NCBI RefSeq assembly: GCF_036689865.1
Contig: NZ_JBAHUQ010000013.1
Span: 2,347 to 66,346, forward strand
Length of the DNA stretch: 64,000 nucleotides
Source: Magnetococcus sp. PR-3
Lineage (GTDB): Bacteria > Pseudomonadota > Magnetococcia > Magnetococcales > Magnetococcaceae
Direction of reading: 5' to 3'
Positions 12,001-17,244 of this stretch are shown piece by piece. The notes under the pieces were generated by a model. The model was not told the origin of the DNA. It saw only the letters and a program-made list of their open reading frames with translations, and made no database searches. The translations under genes and the position numbers were made by a program. Each line of letters starts with the position of its first letter. Within the stretch, counting starts at the first letter, position 1.

Positions 12001-12091
12001 CTCCTTCGAAGATGGCGACGCTGCGGGCTCCATCACCCTGGAGGATGGTACCGAACTGGACTTCGACGGTATCGACCATATCGCTTGGTAA
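1..12091 (+). CDS. Giant RTX/cadherin-like repeat protein (type I secreted adhesin-like), 5' truncated by window edge
   Basis: The frame is open from base 2, so the true start lies outside; about 4,030 residues are visible. It contains some 20-23 repeats of roughly 100-125 residues, each marked by DTDGSE followed by a strand ending in a PDG/PDT turn, as in cadherin/VCBS-like beta-sandwich repeats of giant adhesins. Two repeat types alternate, giving a super-repeat of about 745 bp in the first 5 kb. Three non-repeat modules interrupt the array: a DUF4114-like domain (nt 2340-2870, with a DNDYNDV motif), a possible carbohydrate-binding-like domain (nt 7630-8040) and an unclassified module (nt 8640-9830). 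Near the C-terminus (nt 11640-11820) lie GGxGxDxLx nonapeptides, the RTX calcium-binding repeats, then about 90 residues expected to hold the type I secretion signal. The protein is very acidic and I saw no cysteine. A role in adhesion is inferred. No type I transporter genes are in the window. A terminator follows directly. Confidence 0.9.
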   Translation, partial: ISVTTTDGNGATSDTEITDGSISVEVSSVADTGTLSADNATVSEDGGAIALDISAAVTDTDGSESITSVVISDVPDTVTLSAGTDNEDGTWTLSADDLDGLTAEVDGDVSGVFDMGVQVNILDSDADAGGDDTSTVSTNFTLTVDPEADGVTITDGSATGSEDSWISVNEPTFEIQDTDGSEAISGVTITGIPDGAEIRMADGTEIEVTDGSATIPMDYVTETGDDNSYTIDGLEVKAPEDSNVDFDLGVTVTTTDDSGATTDITTDGGSISVTVTSDADTPDLSVNDVAGEEGSGSMDLDILTAVTDTDGSESISSVVISGVPDTVSFNAGTDNEDGTWTMSADDLDGLQITAEDGTAGVFDLTVTTNVVDVDGDNAAHSDTSSASESFTFTIAPEAQEVTFTAGDASGSEDSWIDVSSSFTLGDTDGSESVSAVTLTDIPDGVTLQLADGTEITVTDGSAVVPMDSVTTDADGTVTIDDLQVMAPADSNVDFSMGITVTTTDSNGVVTDTQTTDGTINVEVTSVADTPTVSAQDASVNEDGGAVAIDIASAVTDIDGSESITSVVIGDVPDTVTFNAGTDNNDGTWTFEVGDLDGLTATVDGDVSGVFDMSVTTNVLDTDADGAADNDTSSASTSFTLTVDADADSVSITDGSAEGIEDQWIDVNGTFTLSDTDGSESVTGVTLSGIPNGATLQSEDGSAITVNADGTATVSMDLVSDNGDGSYSLDGLQVMAPEDSNVDFDMGISVTSVDGNGDSTDTLVTDGTISVTVTGDADTPDLSLSMGDSTDVEASADITIENMGDGDYGHASAGYHNTYGFYTLDESGQPSEGGIIWADAHDSVGDTHTLEGVDPDSVGFFVLSNGDNRNDINDGDSVTFAQNDEGTWQVMDVDGNVLVHNTNGGLLMTHDKFNADGEDYSVDNALGGNQNWEDLKLASSDNDYNDVNMDVTVEVESEAHVAHELNIDTGVTDTDGSESVTSVVVDGLPDGASLSAGTDNGDGTWTLASDELEGLEIHTDQTWSGEFSLTVTTNVADMDEGGVIVDDTSSATASITVTVDPEADGVTWTDGFASGQEDSWIAVDEPTFTLIDTDGSESITDVTLTDIPEGTEIRLADGTEITVGADGTATIPSDAIVSNGEDNTFTIDGLEIKGPEDSNVDFTLGFEVTTTDSDGVSTVTGSTEGEGITVNIEGVADDVTIDTSFSGVEDQTIDMTGLVTLTDTDGSEAVTSVVISDVPGDVTFNNGTDNGDGSWTFDAADLDDLSATITTEHDSDDFNLSVTVNTADYQEDGNGGYTNTVDDTASKSTTVTVTVSPDADGVTIDTGSATGLEDSWITMSDSTFTIASDTDGSEAVTAVTLTDLPDGTQLQDADGNAITVNDDGTVNISMDLVSDNGDGSYTLSGVQVKAPEDSNVDFDMGVRVTTTDTSDDGATDTTTDVGTLNVAVTGVADDAGFTATDTSGTEDQAITLDLSGSLTDTDGSESLSVTIDGIPDGAQLSEGSDNGDGSWTITSTVDDPVDFTSIELSDLTEDFSGEIGLDVNWTVTDFDEDGVTVDDTLSGSESFTVTVNTDADGVTITDGSASGDEDTWISVNEPTFALQDTDGSESVTGVTITGIPDGAQLQMEDGTAITVTDGSATIPMDYVVGTGDDNTFTIDGLQVQAPDDSNVDFDLGITITTTDDDGLTSDTTTDAGSISVEVTGVADGVTDMADAGDVEVGEDKWFYLNDADNGPGISSDLLDTDGSESIHYQINADNSDVRLQVKVGNKWKNQSTDEDGNWNVSAEDLDAGEVRMYGGWHEDTDFTVNVNAYTKDMDEDGSTVDDTSAMQSTSFTVDVQSDADGTKISFNGSGTEDSGIAINNTIQIYDYDGSESLEGPVVISGVPDGATLSITGDNAHLITDNGDGTYSIDQGALKAIGTKNGEDYKWEIEDLVFTPAENDSSDVQLTFTTTTVEETDDGNDKVTQVSSKSATIKVEADADGAILATPDATGLEDGTISLEPSISLDGDIDGSETISGDVIITSDDPGSVGAKIVVDGTTLESSSSKTVTAVTDDDGNVVMGDNGKPETTTEVTTTWRVPTALLSATEDGDGNTTGWTFDDMTVQPPADSDADFDLDFSLVISDDGEDTATAAGSLNVTVDAVADDPTLSTPERARGKEDTDIDLNIKSTLTDTDGSETLSVTVSGMPEGSYLSAGTDNGDGTWTLDPEDLDGLSVRPPANSDENFFLEVTATATESNATTGEDNANDAGGVDTSSASVTSQIKVLVMGQADEAEIGDLSATMTEDQAVVDAPDGSVVMDLSSIMLTEDTDNSEQLSVIISMPDDAPDGAYIWSPEVDDLSYAGNGNWAVSADAMDQIRIVSPEDYSGEINVDVNIVVTERGYLVDDNGELILDDAGNVQEINGGDVWSTMEQYNITVVADADNPSIDISAAGNEDTAGGIPLNISPSVTDGNDHEGGEIITQVTVSDIPADVTLLQGGLPVTPDADGNYNFDAGDLDGLTLVTPTHSNEDFDITVSATAMDNNGDTATREVSHNVDVTGVADGVENLQAGQTTEADTTLTIDIAQAGNANGNNSDDNAGAFEVYVVDDEGNRTLVFEGNTDVALTGSHNNWDSITIDSVDFSDLNPENIMIKGADDDSALRVNGITIGGERFEAETHGVIGNDGNGNDNGGGSVIDNNANDGHVSLNADNGTLTFGTSDVSYEGGDISSDIASDGVHQIPIEIQSTMIDDDGSEERYYMVTDVPDGAFLAAGVDADGDAIHAGLNAGGGQWIVTEEQLEDLHLVPQEGLETGDTFDITVTGVTVENDGDINFDASVTVTIDIDTDLDHSNNPGPGNGHPNSDMAWDGEVSGVSINSGGTGNEDHAIDMGISVESLEIDEGEQVETDTIDTQAMLDAGYTNQDGQWSTTETETFTNTRTELQDVDVEQQREVVDSDAMESAGWSDNGENWEKTVQEEFENTRTVDGDDILGTRDTDTVDSQAMTDDGFTLQDGEWGTAGTETFTNTRTELQDVDVEQEREVVDSDAMETAGWSQNDDGQWEKDVAQVQTDDTSFNLNQAGDTASYDVTATDSVDINIKSFKTGKDDGEVVLTYTDGSSSTVDIDDVYTGNNGTDTFTIDLADGLTLANVSISHTGSGQGGGANSQEFKVEGISTTETTTDVAEGNEILMTTETYTVTEQQEVEVSFQDTRETFTPATDDDLIYETETYVVDENIYTETFTDTRDVTVTADDDDLLMTTETYTVTEQQEVVVEFEDTREVLTAIDEDNNIYETTTVPTDGSEMTTFVIADEDIPEGATLSAGIYNPIDETWVFSMEDVETLEITPPEDFSGDLNIPMTAITMDVNGQELEQDHTVTVDVNAVTDGPNISVAPASGDEDTIIDLDVNLSMSDTDGSETLSGVLEVEGVPDGAELNMGSLNEDTGNWEIDVADLTVTATADNGTATAWSTDGLQITPAADDNTNFDLTFNATGGEGGVDGANDVQVSATVTVDVEAVADNVILTVEDQETVGLEGEGIQLEGLSAMLDGGDGETVNVVISGYPDESSFSHGFSNGDGTWSVAPEDLDALNIKSPSNWSGEMDLELTSYSLERDPESGNIDIQANSSASFSIVFEEDASVHQSEANDASGIENNAISLNLSSASFDTQDDSPETMLITLNGLPEGSELSAGVENDDGTWSLTGDQLNGLTFNPPEDFYGTVDATMSVSSDQNNETVLDVGLGFTITVDDVPTVSTPSEIIYDDLSGSVDVGSHIEINDNDSDNMSGATITITDGEGSEDAFSFDGYEVEEHSNDDGSSTFMIAGTAIVVTGAGIDGDGPLTLSGTATTGEYEDILQSIQLDVADGGTRSISVEVTDEEGATSEAGNFDITVREDELALADGEDGTLIGGDTHDVLTGGDGDDTLSGGAGDDVISGGDGDDVIEGGAGDDMLSGGAGDDLFIFGMNEGSDFISGGSDYNDVIRMDGMSDDPNLELGDVGNWTIETDAEYSVTELEINGDVFDAISFEDGDAAGSITLEDGTELDFDGIDHIAW
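2340..2870 (+). other. DUF4114-like domain nested in the giant repeat protein
   Basis: This segment lacks the DTDGSE repeat signature. It carries a glycine- and aspartate-rich stretch ending in NWEDLKLASSDNDYNDV, resembling the conserved end of DUF4114 domains found in secreted bacterial proteins. It is flanked by the two halves of one cadherin-like repeat: DTPDLSL before it and LNIDTGVTDTDGSES after it. It therefore looks inserted inside a repeat, not between repeats. The function of the family is not established. Confidence 0.6.
8640..9830 (+). repeat. Unclassified module with internal duplications inside the giant repeat protein
   Basis: About 390 residues without the usual repeat signature, rich in E, T, Q and V. 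A block beginning TFTNTRTELQDVDVEQ occurs twice. At DNA level 8741-8820 and 9008-9087 are nearly identical direct repeats 267 bp apart. A second pair of related blocks, with the motif ETYTVTEQQEV, lies near 9500-9580 and 9700-9780. Between the pairs is a beta-rich stretch of about 100 residues (nt 9150-9470). The module splits a cadherin-like repeat: GNEDHAIDMGISVE stands before it and TDGSE after it. I do not recognise the family. Confidence 0.7.
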
Positions 12092-12118
12092 GTCGAGAAA
12101 TCCAAGTTATAGGAGAGA

Positions 12119-12148
12119 GGGCTGCTGTAAAGCAGCCCTTTTTCTTTT
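12119..12148 (+). terminator. Rho-independent terminator of the giant repeat gene
   Basis: Perfect 8-bp stem GGGCTGCT/AGCAGCCC (12119-12126 with 12131-12138), a GTAA loop and a T-rich tail (TTTTTCTTTT). It begins 28 bp after the stop codon. The group II intron remnant begins right after the T-rich tail. Confidence 0.9.
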
Positions 12149-12149
12149 A

Positions 12150-12334
12150 GTGTGCCCGGTTGGGCACACATGCTTGGTGGTGCAAGTCCTCTACAGGCCC
12201 TGTGCGGGGGGAACTGTTAGTTGAACGGCAAGGGTGTCCACCGCGAGGTGGGATTTGAAGGAAGCTGAAGGCAAAAACACTGGACCGGCAAATAGGAATC
12301 GCATAAGAGGTGTTCATGCTGGATGAGGAGGCTA
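12150..12334 (+). ncRNA. Group II intron 5' fragment (class C-like domain I), truncated
   Basis: The segment begins GTGTGCCCGG, the kind of 5' end seen in group IIC introns; I compare from memory with the Oceanobacillus iheyensis intron. Conserved domain I strings follow in order: a GCAAGTCC-like string, CTGTTAG, GCAAGGGTGTCC, a short hairpin, TGAAGGAAGC, a GGCAAA-type string, AATCGCATAAGAGG and TGGATGAGG. It sits 11 nt downstream of a terminator stem, the usual target of class C introns. No reverse transcriptase, domain V or domain VI is present. The sequence breaks off where the IS630 element begins, so this is an inactive remnant. The identification rests on motif order and was not aligned. 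Confidence 0.75.
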
Positions 12335-13214
12335 TAGCCATCTCAAATCAAAGTTAGACAGTCTATGATTATTGATTATGAGCTGTGACATAGAACTACG
12401 CCAACGAGTAATCGACTTGTGGAATCTGGAGGTAAGAAGGCCGAGGCTGCCCGGATTTTTCAAGTAAGTCGAGCGACGATTTACAACTGGCTGTCACGAG
12501 ACAGCCTGGAACCAACCCTGCGAGTTCCAAGCGAACGAAAATTAAACAAGGAAGCCTTGATAGAACATGTCAAAGCCTATCCAGACGCTTTGCAAAGAGA
12601 GCGCGCCGTTCATTTCGGGGTTTGTGACACCACCATCAGTGCTGCGCTAAGGAAGCTTGGGATCGGTAAAAAACGAAGCGCTACACTGAGAGATGTACAG
12701 AAGAGCGTACTATTGGGCTGACCTGTATCGTCACTGGGAGTAGTACGGTCATGAAAATATAGTCTATTTTGATGAAAGCGGATTTGAAGAAGAGGTGATT
12801 CGCCGTCATGCGTGGGCACCAAAGGGTAAAAAGATCTATGGTGACTTTGCGGGGAGTAAGCGTAAACGAACCAACTTGATCATGGCCCAGCGCGGTAATG
12901 CGTGGTTAACACCCATGATCTTTGAGGGTTCGTGTCATGCTCCGTTGGTTGAGGCATGGATTGAAAAGATGCTATGGCCTCAATTAAAGGAGCCCAGTGT
13001 AATCATTATGGATAATGCCAGTTTCCACAATAGACGGAAGATTGCTGAAATACGTGCTAGAGATGGTCATGTACGCCTTCCGCTTCCCCCGTACAGCCCA
13101 GACCTCAACCCTATTGAGCAATCCTTCGCAGTCTTGAATAAACGTAGAGAGTTGACTGTGCCACCACCAACATTAGAAACCTTAATAATGTCCAACTATG
13201 GTTTGCGGTGATGA
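12335..13214 (+). mobile_element. IS630-family insertion sequence, degenerate
   Basis: About 880 bp carrying a broken IS630-type transposase. Imperfect terminal inverted repeats are visible: the left end (12335-12358) and the reverse complement of the right end (13191-13214) agree at about 16 of 24 positions, best in the inner part CAAATCAAAGTTAGA versus CAAACCATAGTTGGA. A TA dinucleotide flanks each end (12333-12334 and 13215-13216), as expected for IS630/Tc1-type insertion into TA. The exact ends are my inference. It interrupts the group II intron remnant. Confidence 0.65.
12378..13211 (+). pseudogene. IS630-family transposase pseudogene (two frameshifts and a stop)
   Basis: Read across three frames this is one IS630/Tc1-like transposase. 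The start (MSCDIELRQRVIDL, from 12378) is joined by a one-base shift near 12418 to an HTH segment with KKAEAARIFQVSRATIYNWL (12419-12721). A second shift near 12700 leads into the catalytic part, which also has an in-frame TAG at 12741-12743. The DDE residues remain recognisable: D in YFDESGF, D in MDNASFH, and the E of SPDLNPIE. The reading frame ends at 13211. With three disruptions it cannot make a full transposase, so the copy is dead unless supplied in trans. Confidence 0.85.
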
Positions 13215-13291
13215 TAGGGTAGGGGCCGTTCAGCGCGCTATGTGCTCACCTTGGCTTAAAAGAGGTGTGGTAGTGAGTATGGGTTCAGAGA

Positions 13292-15922
13292 TTAAGATTG
13301 GATTACCGTATGTTCGGTAATAGCCGCAAGTAGATCCAGTTTACGGATGGGTTTGGTCAAGTGAGCATTGCAACCGGCGGCATGGCTTGCTTCACGATCT
13401 TTATCCAGGGCATGGGCGGTTAAGGCAAGAATAGGTGCTTTGGGCTGCCCTTGGCTAAGCTCCCATTGGCGGATCTGTGCGGTTGCGGTATAGCCATCCA
13501 TAACCGGCATTTGTAGATCCATCAATACCAAATCAAAATTATCCTGTTTAACGGCATTGAGTGCTTCTAAGCCATTTTCTACAATGGTGATTTCATAAGG
13601 CATATTGCTTAAAAAACTGCGAACCACCATCTGGTTCTCTTCAGAATCTTCCGCCACCAGAATACGTAAGGGTTTGGATAGGGTTGCTGCTGGTGTTGAA
13701 GGTTTACTGGACTGTTTTTTCACGGATGGTGGGGGGGTATGGCGACTACTGGCTAAGGGTAGCAATACATGAAACTGGCTACCCCGTTTAATTTGGCTCT
13801 CTGCCCACAGCTCACCATGCATACGTTTCACTAACTGCTGTACGATGGCCAAGCCCAAGCCACTACCACCAAAACGACGGGTAAGAGTGGCGTCGGCTTG
13901 ATAGAAGGTTTCAAAAATGTGTTCCAACTTATCCTGATCAATACCAATCCCGCTATCTGAAACATTAAACTCCAGGCAGCCGTGGCCTTGACTGTTCAGT
14001 TGTGGCGAAATGCTCAACTGTACACCGCCTGTTTCGGTAAACTTAATGGCATTACCCAATAAATTGAGCAGAATTTGGCGTAGGCGAGTGGGGTCTACCA
14101 CCATATGGGTCGGCGTGCTAGGGTGTGTCTGAAGGGTTAGCCCAATGCCTTTTTGTGCAGTGACTGGCTTCATTAAATTGATCACATTTTCTAAAAAGGG
14201 CAGCAGTTCTAACCGTTCAGGCAGGATATCCAGTTGGCCTGCTTCAAGTTTGGCAAAATCCAGAATATCATCCAATAGTCCAAGCAGGGTTTCACTGGCC
14301 CCAACCAATGCCTCTAGATGGCGCCGTTGATGGCTGTTAAGTTCGGAATCACGCAACAGATCCCCCATGCCTAAAATGGCGTTCATGGGGGTGCGGATCT
14401 CATGGCTCATGGTTGCCAAAAAGGCGCTTTTAGCTTCACTGGCCTGTTCAGCGCGCAGTTTGGCTTGAGCTAAAGCCTCTTGAGTTTGGCGAATTTCTGT
14501 AACATCCACATGGGTTCCAACCATACGGATAACCTGTCCGGATAGATCTCTAACCGGTAACCCGCGAGAGAGAATATAGCGGTAGGTGCCATCTTTACCC
14601 CGTAAGCGTACTTCTACCTCAAACTGCTCACCACCTTGAAAAACATGATCAATATTGGCCTGGGTGCTCTCTTTATCTTCAGGGTGTAACATGTCATAAA
14701 AAGCATCTGGGGTTGGGTCAATGTCAGCGGGTAAATAACCCAACATGGCACTCCAACGTGGTGAGTAGTAGACCTCACCGGTACGTACATTCCAGTCCCA
14801 CAGACCGTCAGAAGCCCCTTTCATGGCTAGGGAGAAACGCTCTTCACTACGGCGTTGGGCCGCCAAGGTCTGTTCAACTTGGTTGGCCATTTCATTAAAA
14901 CCACTGGCCAGTTGGCCCACTTCATCTTCTGCATTGATATCAGCCCGTTCCGAAAGATGACCAAATCTAAACGTTTGAACCGTTTGGGCCAGCTGCTGGA
15001 TTGGCCGCACAATGGTACCCACACTGGCTGTAATGGCGAGGGTGGTGGCGATAAAAGTCAGCAGTAAGATTAAACCCACAGCAAGCAGCATTTGACGAAA
15101 CAGGGCAAAAGCTTGCCACACCTCTTGCTGCACAACGACCGTAAGTTGGCGTGAACCCAGGGTGAGGGTTTGGTGGCTTAGGATGACCGGTTTGTTGTGT
15201 AGACCATTGTGAAAACCTGGCTGGGGTGGGGTGGCAAAACGGAGCTGTTTTAAGGCAAAGGAAGGGTTGCGGTGCGCTACGACATGTTGTGTGTCATCCA
15301 CCAAAAAAAGACTCTCTCCAGGTGCGGTATGTAAATCTGCGATGAGATTCCAGACTTTACGAAAACGTAAATCAGCCAGTAACACCCCGTCTACTTTGGC
15401 ACCTGGCCAGGGTGTTAGAGGAATGGCCACTTGCATTAAGGGCTCTTGAGAGTCACTGGCATAGTGTACTGGGCCATAGGTGGGGCTTTGAAATGTAAGA
15501 GCCTGTTGAAGCAAGGTTTGACTCTCTTTGCTCAAAGAGCTAGCCCCCATTGAGCTGGCATCCAGCTGATTACGATGAATCTGCTGTAAGACCGTACCTT
15601 GTGGGGTGATCAAAGAGAGTGCATTGAACTGTTGTTGGGTATTGATCAACCCTTCTAAAATGATGGATTGTTTGCTGGGTTTGTCCATTAAACTGGTAAT
15701 GCGTGTTGTGCTCTCCAAAAGAAGGACCTGGCTCTGTACAAAACGTTGTACAGCTTCAACAACACGTTGAGATTTCTCTTGTTGTAGTAAAAAAATCTGT
15801 TGGGACTGCACATCAAAGCTTTGCCAACCAATGAGTAAGGCCAGTAGCAATAATGGGATCACGGCCAATGGCAGAAAAATTGCCATTATGCGGGTGCGTA
15901 TGTGGGTTCCTCTCTGTGCCAT
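13292..15922 (-). CDS. Hybrid sensor histidine kinase (Cache-like, HAMP, PAS, HisKA, HATPase, REC)
   Basis: 876 residues from ATG 15922; an in-frame TTG lies 6 nt upstream. Two membrane segments (about 13-33 and 275-300) enclose a periplasmic sensor of Cache-like size. Next come HAMP (300-355), PAS (about 360-485, DGLWDWNVRTGEVYYS), HisKA with the phospho-accepting His507 in [10 protein letters not shown], HATPase with NLLGNAIKF and GGSGLGLA, and a C-terminal receiver with Asp802 in [12 protein letters not shown]. It should autophosphorylate and pass phosphate to its own receiver, then to an HPt or regulator elsewhere. The ligand is unknown. It is transcribed divergently from the binding-protein/kinase pair at 16156-19326. 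Both kinases have similar C-terminal halves, suggesting duplication. Confidence 0.92.
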   Translation of the reverse strand: MAQRGTHIRTRIMAIFLPLAVIPLLLLALLIGWQSFDVQSQQIFLLQQEKSQRVVEAVQRFVQSQVLLLESTTRITSLMDKPSKQSIILEGLINTQQQFNALSLITPQGTVLQQIHRNQLDASSMGASSLSKESQTLLQQALTFQSPTYGPVHYASDSQEPLMQVAIPLTPWPGAKVDGVLLADLRFRKVWNLIADLHTAPGESLFLVDDTQHVVAHRNPSFALKQLRFATPPQPGFHNGLHNKPVILSHQTLTLGSRQLTVVVQQEVWQAFALFRQMLLAVGLILLLTFIATTLAITASVGTIVRPIQQLAQTVQTFRFGHLSERADINAEDEVGQLASGFNEMANQVEQTLAAQRRSEERFSLAMKGASDGLWDWNVRTGEVYYSPRWSAMLGYLPADIDPTPDAFYDMLHPEDKESTQANIDHVFQGGEQFEVEVRLRGKDGTYRYILSRGLPVRDLSGQVIRMVGTHVDVTEIRQTQEALAQAKLRAEQASEAKSAFLATMSHEIRTPMNAILGMGDLLRDSELNSHQRRHLEALVGASETLLGLLDDILDFAKLEAGQLDILPERLELLPFLENVINLMKPVTAQKGIGLTLQTHPSTPTHMVVDPTRLRQILLNLLGNAIKFTETGGVQLSISPQLNSQGHGCLEFNVSDSGIGIDQDKLEHIFETFYQADATLTRRFGGSGLGLAIVQQLVKRMHGELWAESQIKRGSQFHVLLPLASSRHTPPPSVKKQSSKPSTPAATLSKPLRILVAEDSEENQMVVRSFLSNMPYEITIVENGLEALNAVKQDNFDLVLMDLQMPVMDGYTATAQIRQWELSQGQPKAPILALTAHALDKDREASHAAGCNAHLTKPIRKLDLLAAITEHTVIQS

Positions 15923-16101
15923 GGTCAAGTCCGTTATGTGTTGTTTTTTTATCTGTTACCACTGTTGTGCAAAGTTCAGCTAGGAAAAAGCCAACTGCAT
16001 AAGAGTGTTAGTCCCTTTTAAAAAGTACCTTTCATTCTATGCTTTTTGTTAAAGAATTGCAGTAAGGCAACCCTTAAGATGCGAAGTTTTGTAAAACGGC
16101 G

Positions 16102-16117
16102 TATGCTATTAAGCATA
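16102..16117. promoter_or_regulatory. Inverted repeat in the divergent promoter region
   Basis: TATGCT and AGCATA arms separated by ATTA, lying 39 bp upstream of the binding-protein start and between two divergent sensor loci. It could be an operator, but no regulator can be assigned. Confidence 0.3.
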
Positions 16118-16155
16118 GAAAAAGATGTCTGAGTGCGGGATTTAAGGGGGGCGTC

Positions 16156-17127
16156 ATGCGACGAATAATGGGGGGAAGCGGTTTAATTCTCGTGTTGGGT
16201 TTGCTGGTTTATTGGGGGCTGTGGGAACAGGCACCAAAGGTTTACCGTGTTGGTGTATTGCACTTTACTAACAACAACCTACCAACATTGGAGGGCTTTA
16301 AAGAAGGCATGCGTAAGTTGGGTTATGTTGAAGGGGAGCAGATCCACTATCTGTTCGAGGGTGCAGCCCAAGATATTGATATGTTGCAACCCATGGCACA
16401 GCGTCTTGTTTCACAAAAGCCGGATCTGATTTTTGCTTCGACCACCCCTGCCACGCTTATGGCCAAAAAAAAGGCGGCATCCATCGGTATTCCTGTGGTA
16501 TTTGCGCCGGTAAACGATCCCATTGCAACAGGGGTATTGAATGATTTACGTCACCCAGGTGGCGATATCACAGGTGTGCGTTTGGGTAATAGTGACCCAA
16601 AACGGCTAACATGGCTATTAAAGGTGGATCCATCCATTAAAACGGTTCTTGTACCATTTAATGCCACGGACTCAAGCGCGTTAACAACGTTAAAAAAAGT
16701 ACGGATTGTCGCTAAGCAAGTTGGTGTAGAGCTGTTAGAGGTTCCTGTGACCTCCGCAGCAGAAGTGACAGCAGTTATTAAAAATTTTCCGCCCCGTAGC
16801 GATGCGATTTTTCTGCCCAGAGATGGGCTGGTGATGTCTCGGATTAAAGATTTTTCCAAAGCGGCCATCCAGCACAAAGTGGTCCTTTCAACGCCGCGTT
16901 ATAAACAGGTTGAGGCTGGGGCACTCATGGGGTTTGGTTTTCGTGGCTATGACCTGGGTAAACAGGCCGCCCGGATGGCGGATCAAATCTTGCGCGGTGC
17001 CCGTGCGGGGGATCTGCCTGTGGAGACCGGTGAAGATTATCTGTTTATTAATCTACGTACCGCTCGTGCCATTGGTCTTCAGGTTCCTTCTCAAGTCTTA
17101 CGGAGTGCGTATCAGGTTATCCAATAG
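16156..17127 (+). CDS. ABC-type substrate-binding protein (ABC_sub_bind family), no transporter partner
   Basis: 323 residues. A hydrophobic N-terminus (about 6-23) gives an export signal or membrane anchor. The start has an AAGGGGGG Shine-Dalgarno a few bases upstream. The body matches the ABC_sub_bind (TrpX-like) family: RVGVLHF near the start, a GFKEGMRKLGYVEG helix, then IFASTTPATLMAKKK and IPVVFAPVNDPIATG strands. Members bind small ligands in the periplasm. There is no permease or ATPase gene nearby. The next gene, 117 bp on, is a membrane hybrid kinase, so this protein may serve sensing instead of uptake; that is inference from context. Confidence 0.85.
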   Translation: MRRIMGGSGLILVLGLLVYWGLWEQAPKVYRVGVLHFTNNNLPTLEGFKEGMRKLGYVEGEQIHYLFEGAAQDIDMLQPMAQRLVSQKPDLIFASTTPATLMAKKKAASIGIPVVFAPVNDPIATGVLNDLRHPGGDITGVRLGNSDPKRLTWLLKVDPSIKTVLVPFNATDSSALTTLKKVRIVAKQVGVELLEVPVTSAAEVTAVIKNFPPRSDAIFLPRDGLVMSRIKDFSKAAIQHKVVLSTPRYKQVEAGALMGFGFRGYDLGKQAARMADQILRGARAGDLPVETGEDYLFINLRTARAIGLQVPSQVLRSAYQVIQ

Positions 17128-17148
17128 CGAATGGATAAGGCGCCCCTT

Positions 17149-17164
17149 TTTATCCTAGGATAAA
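17149..17164. promoter_or_regulatory. 16-bp perfect palindrome between binding protein and kinase
   Basis: TTTATCCTAGGATAAA is perfectly self-complementary. It lies 21 bp after the binding-protein stop and 80 bp before the kinase start. It has no loop or T-run, so an operator is more likely than a terminator. Confidence 0.4.
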
Positions 17165-17244
17165 CCTTACGGTACGAAGCCGTGCAGTAGAAAAACGTTG
17201 AGGTTGGCTATGATAGATCTGTTGCAGATGCATTGGTTGAGCTG

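Noticed and set aside
685-12079. Long antisense frames opposite the giant repeat gene (up to 372 codons)
   Set aside because: They arise from the skewed codon use of the Asp/Thr/Ser/Gly-rich repeats. They have no ribosome sites or known domains, and vary with the repeats.
13302-13319. TTACCG/CGGTAA hairpin at the end of the minus-strand kinase
   Set aside because: It lies within the last codons and lacks a T-run, so it is not called a terminator.
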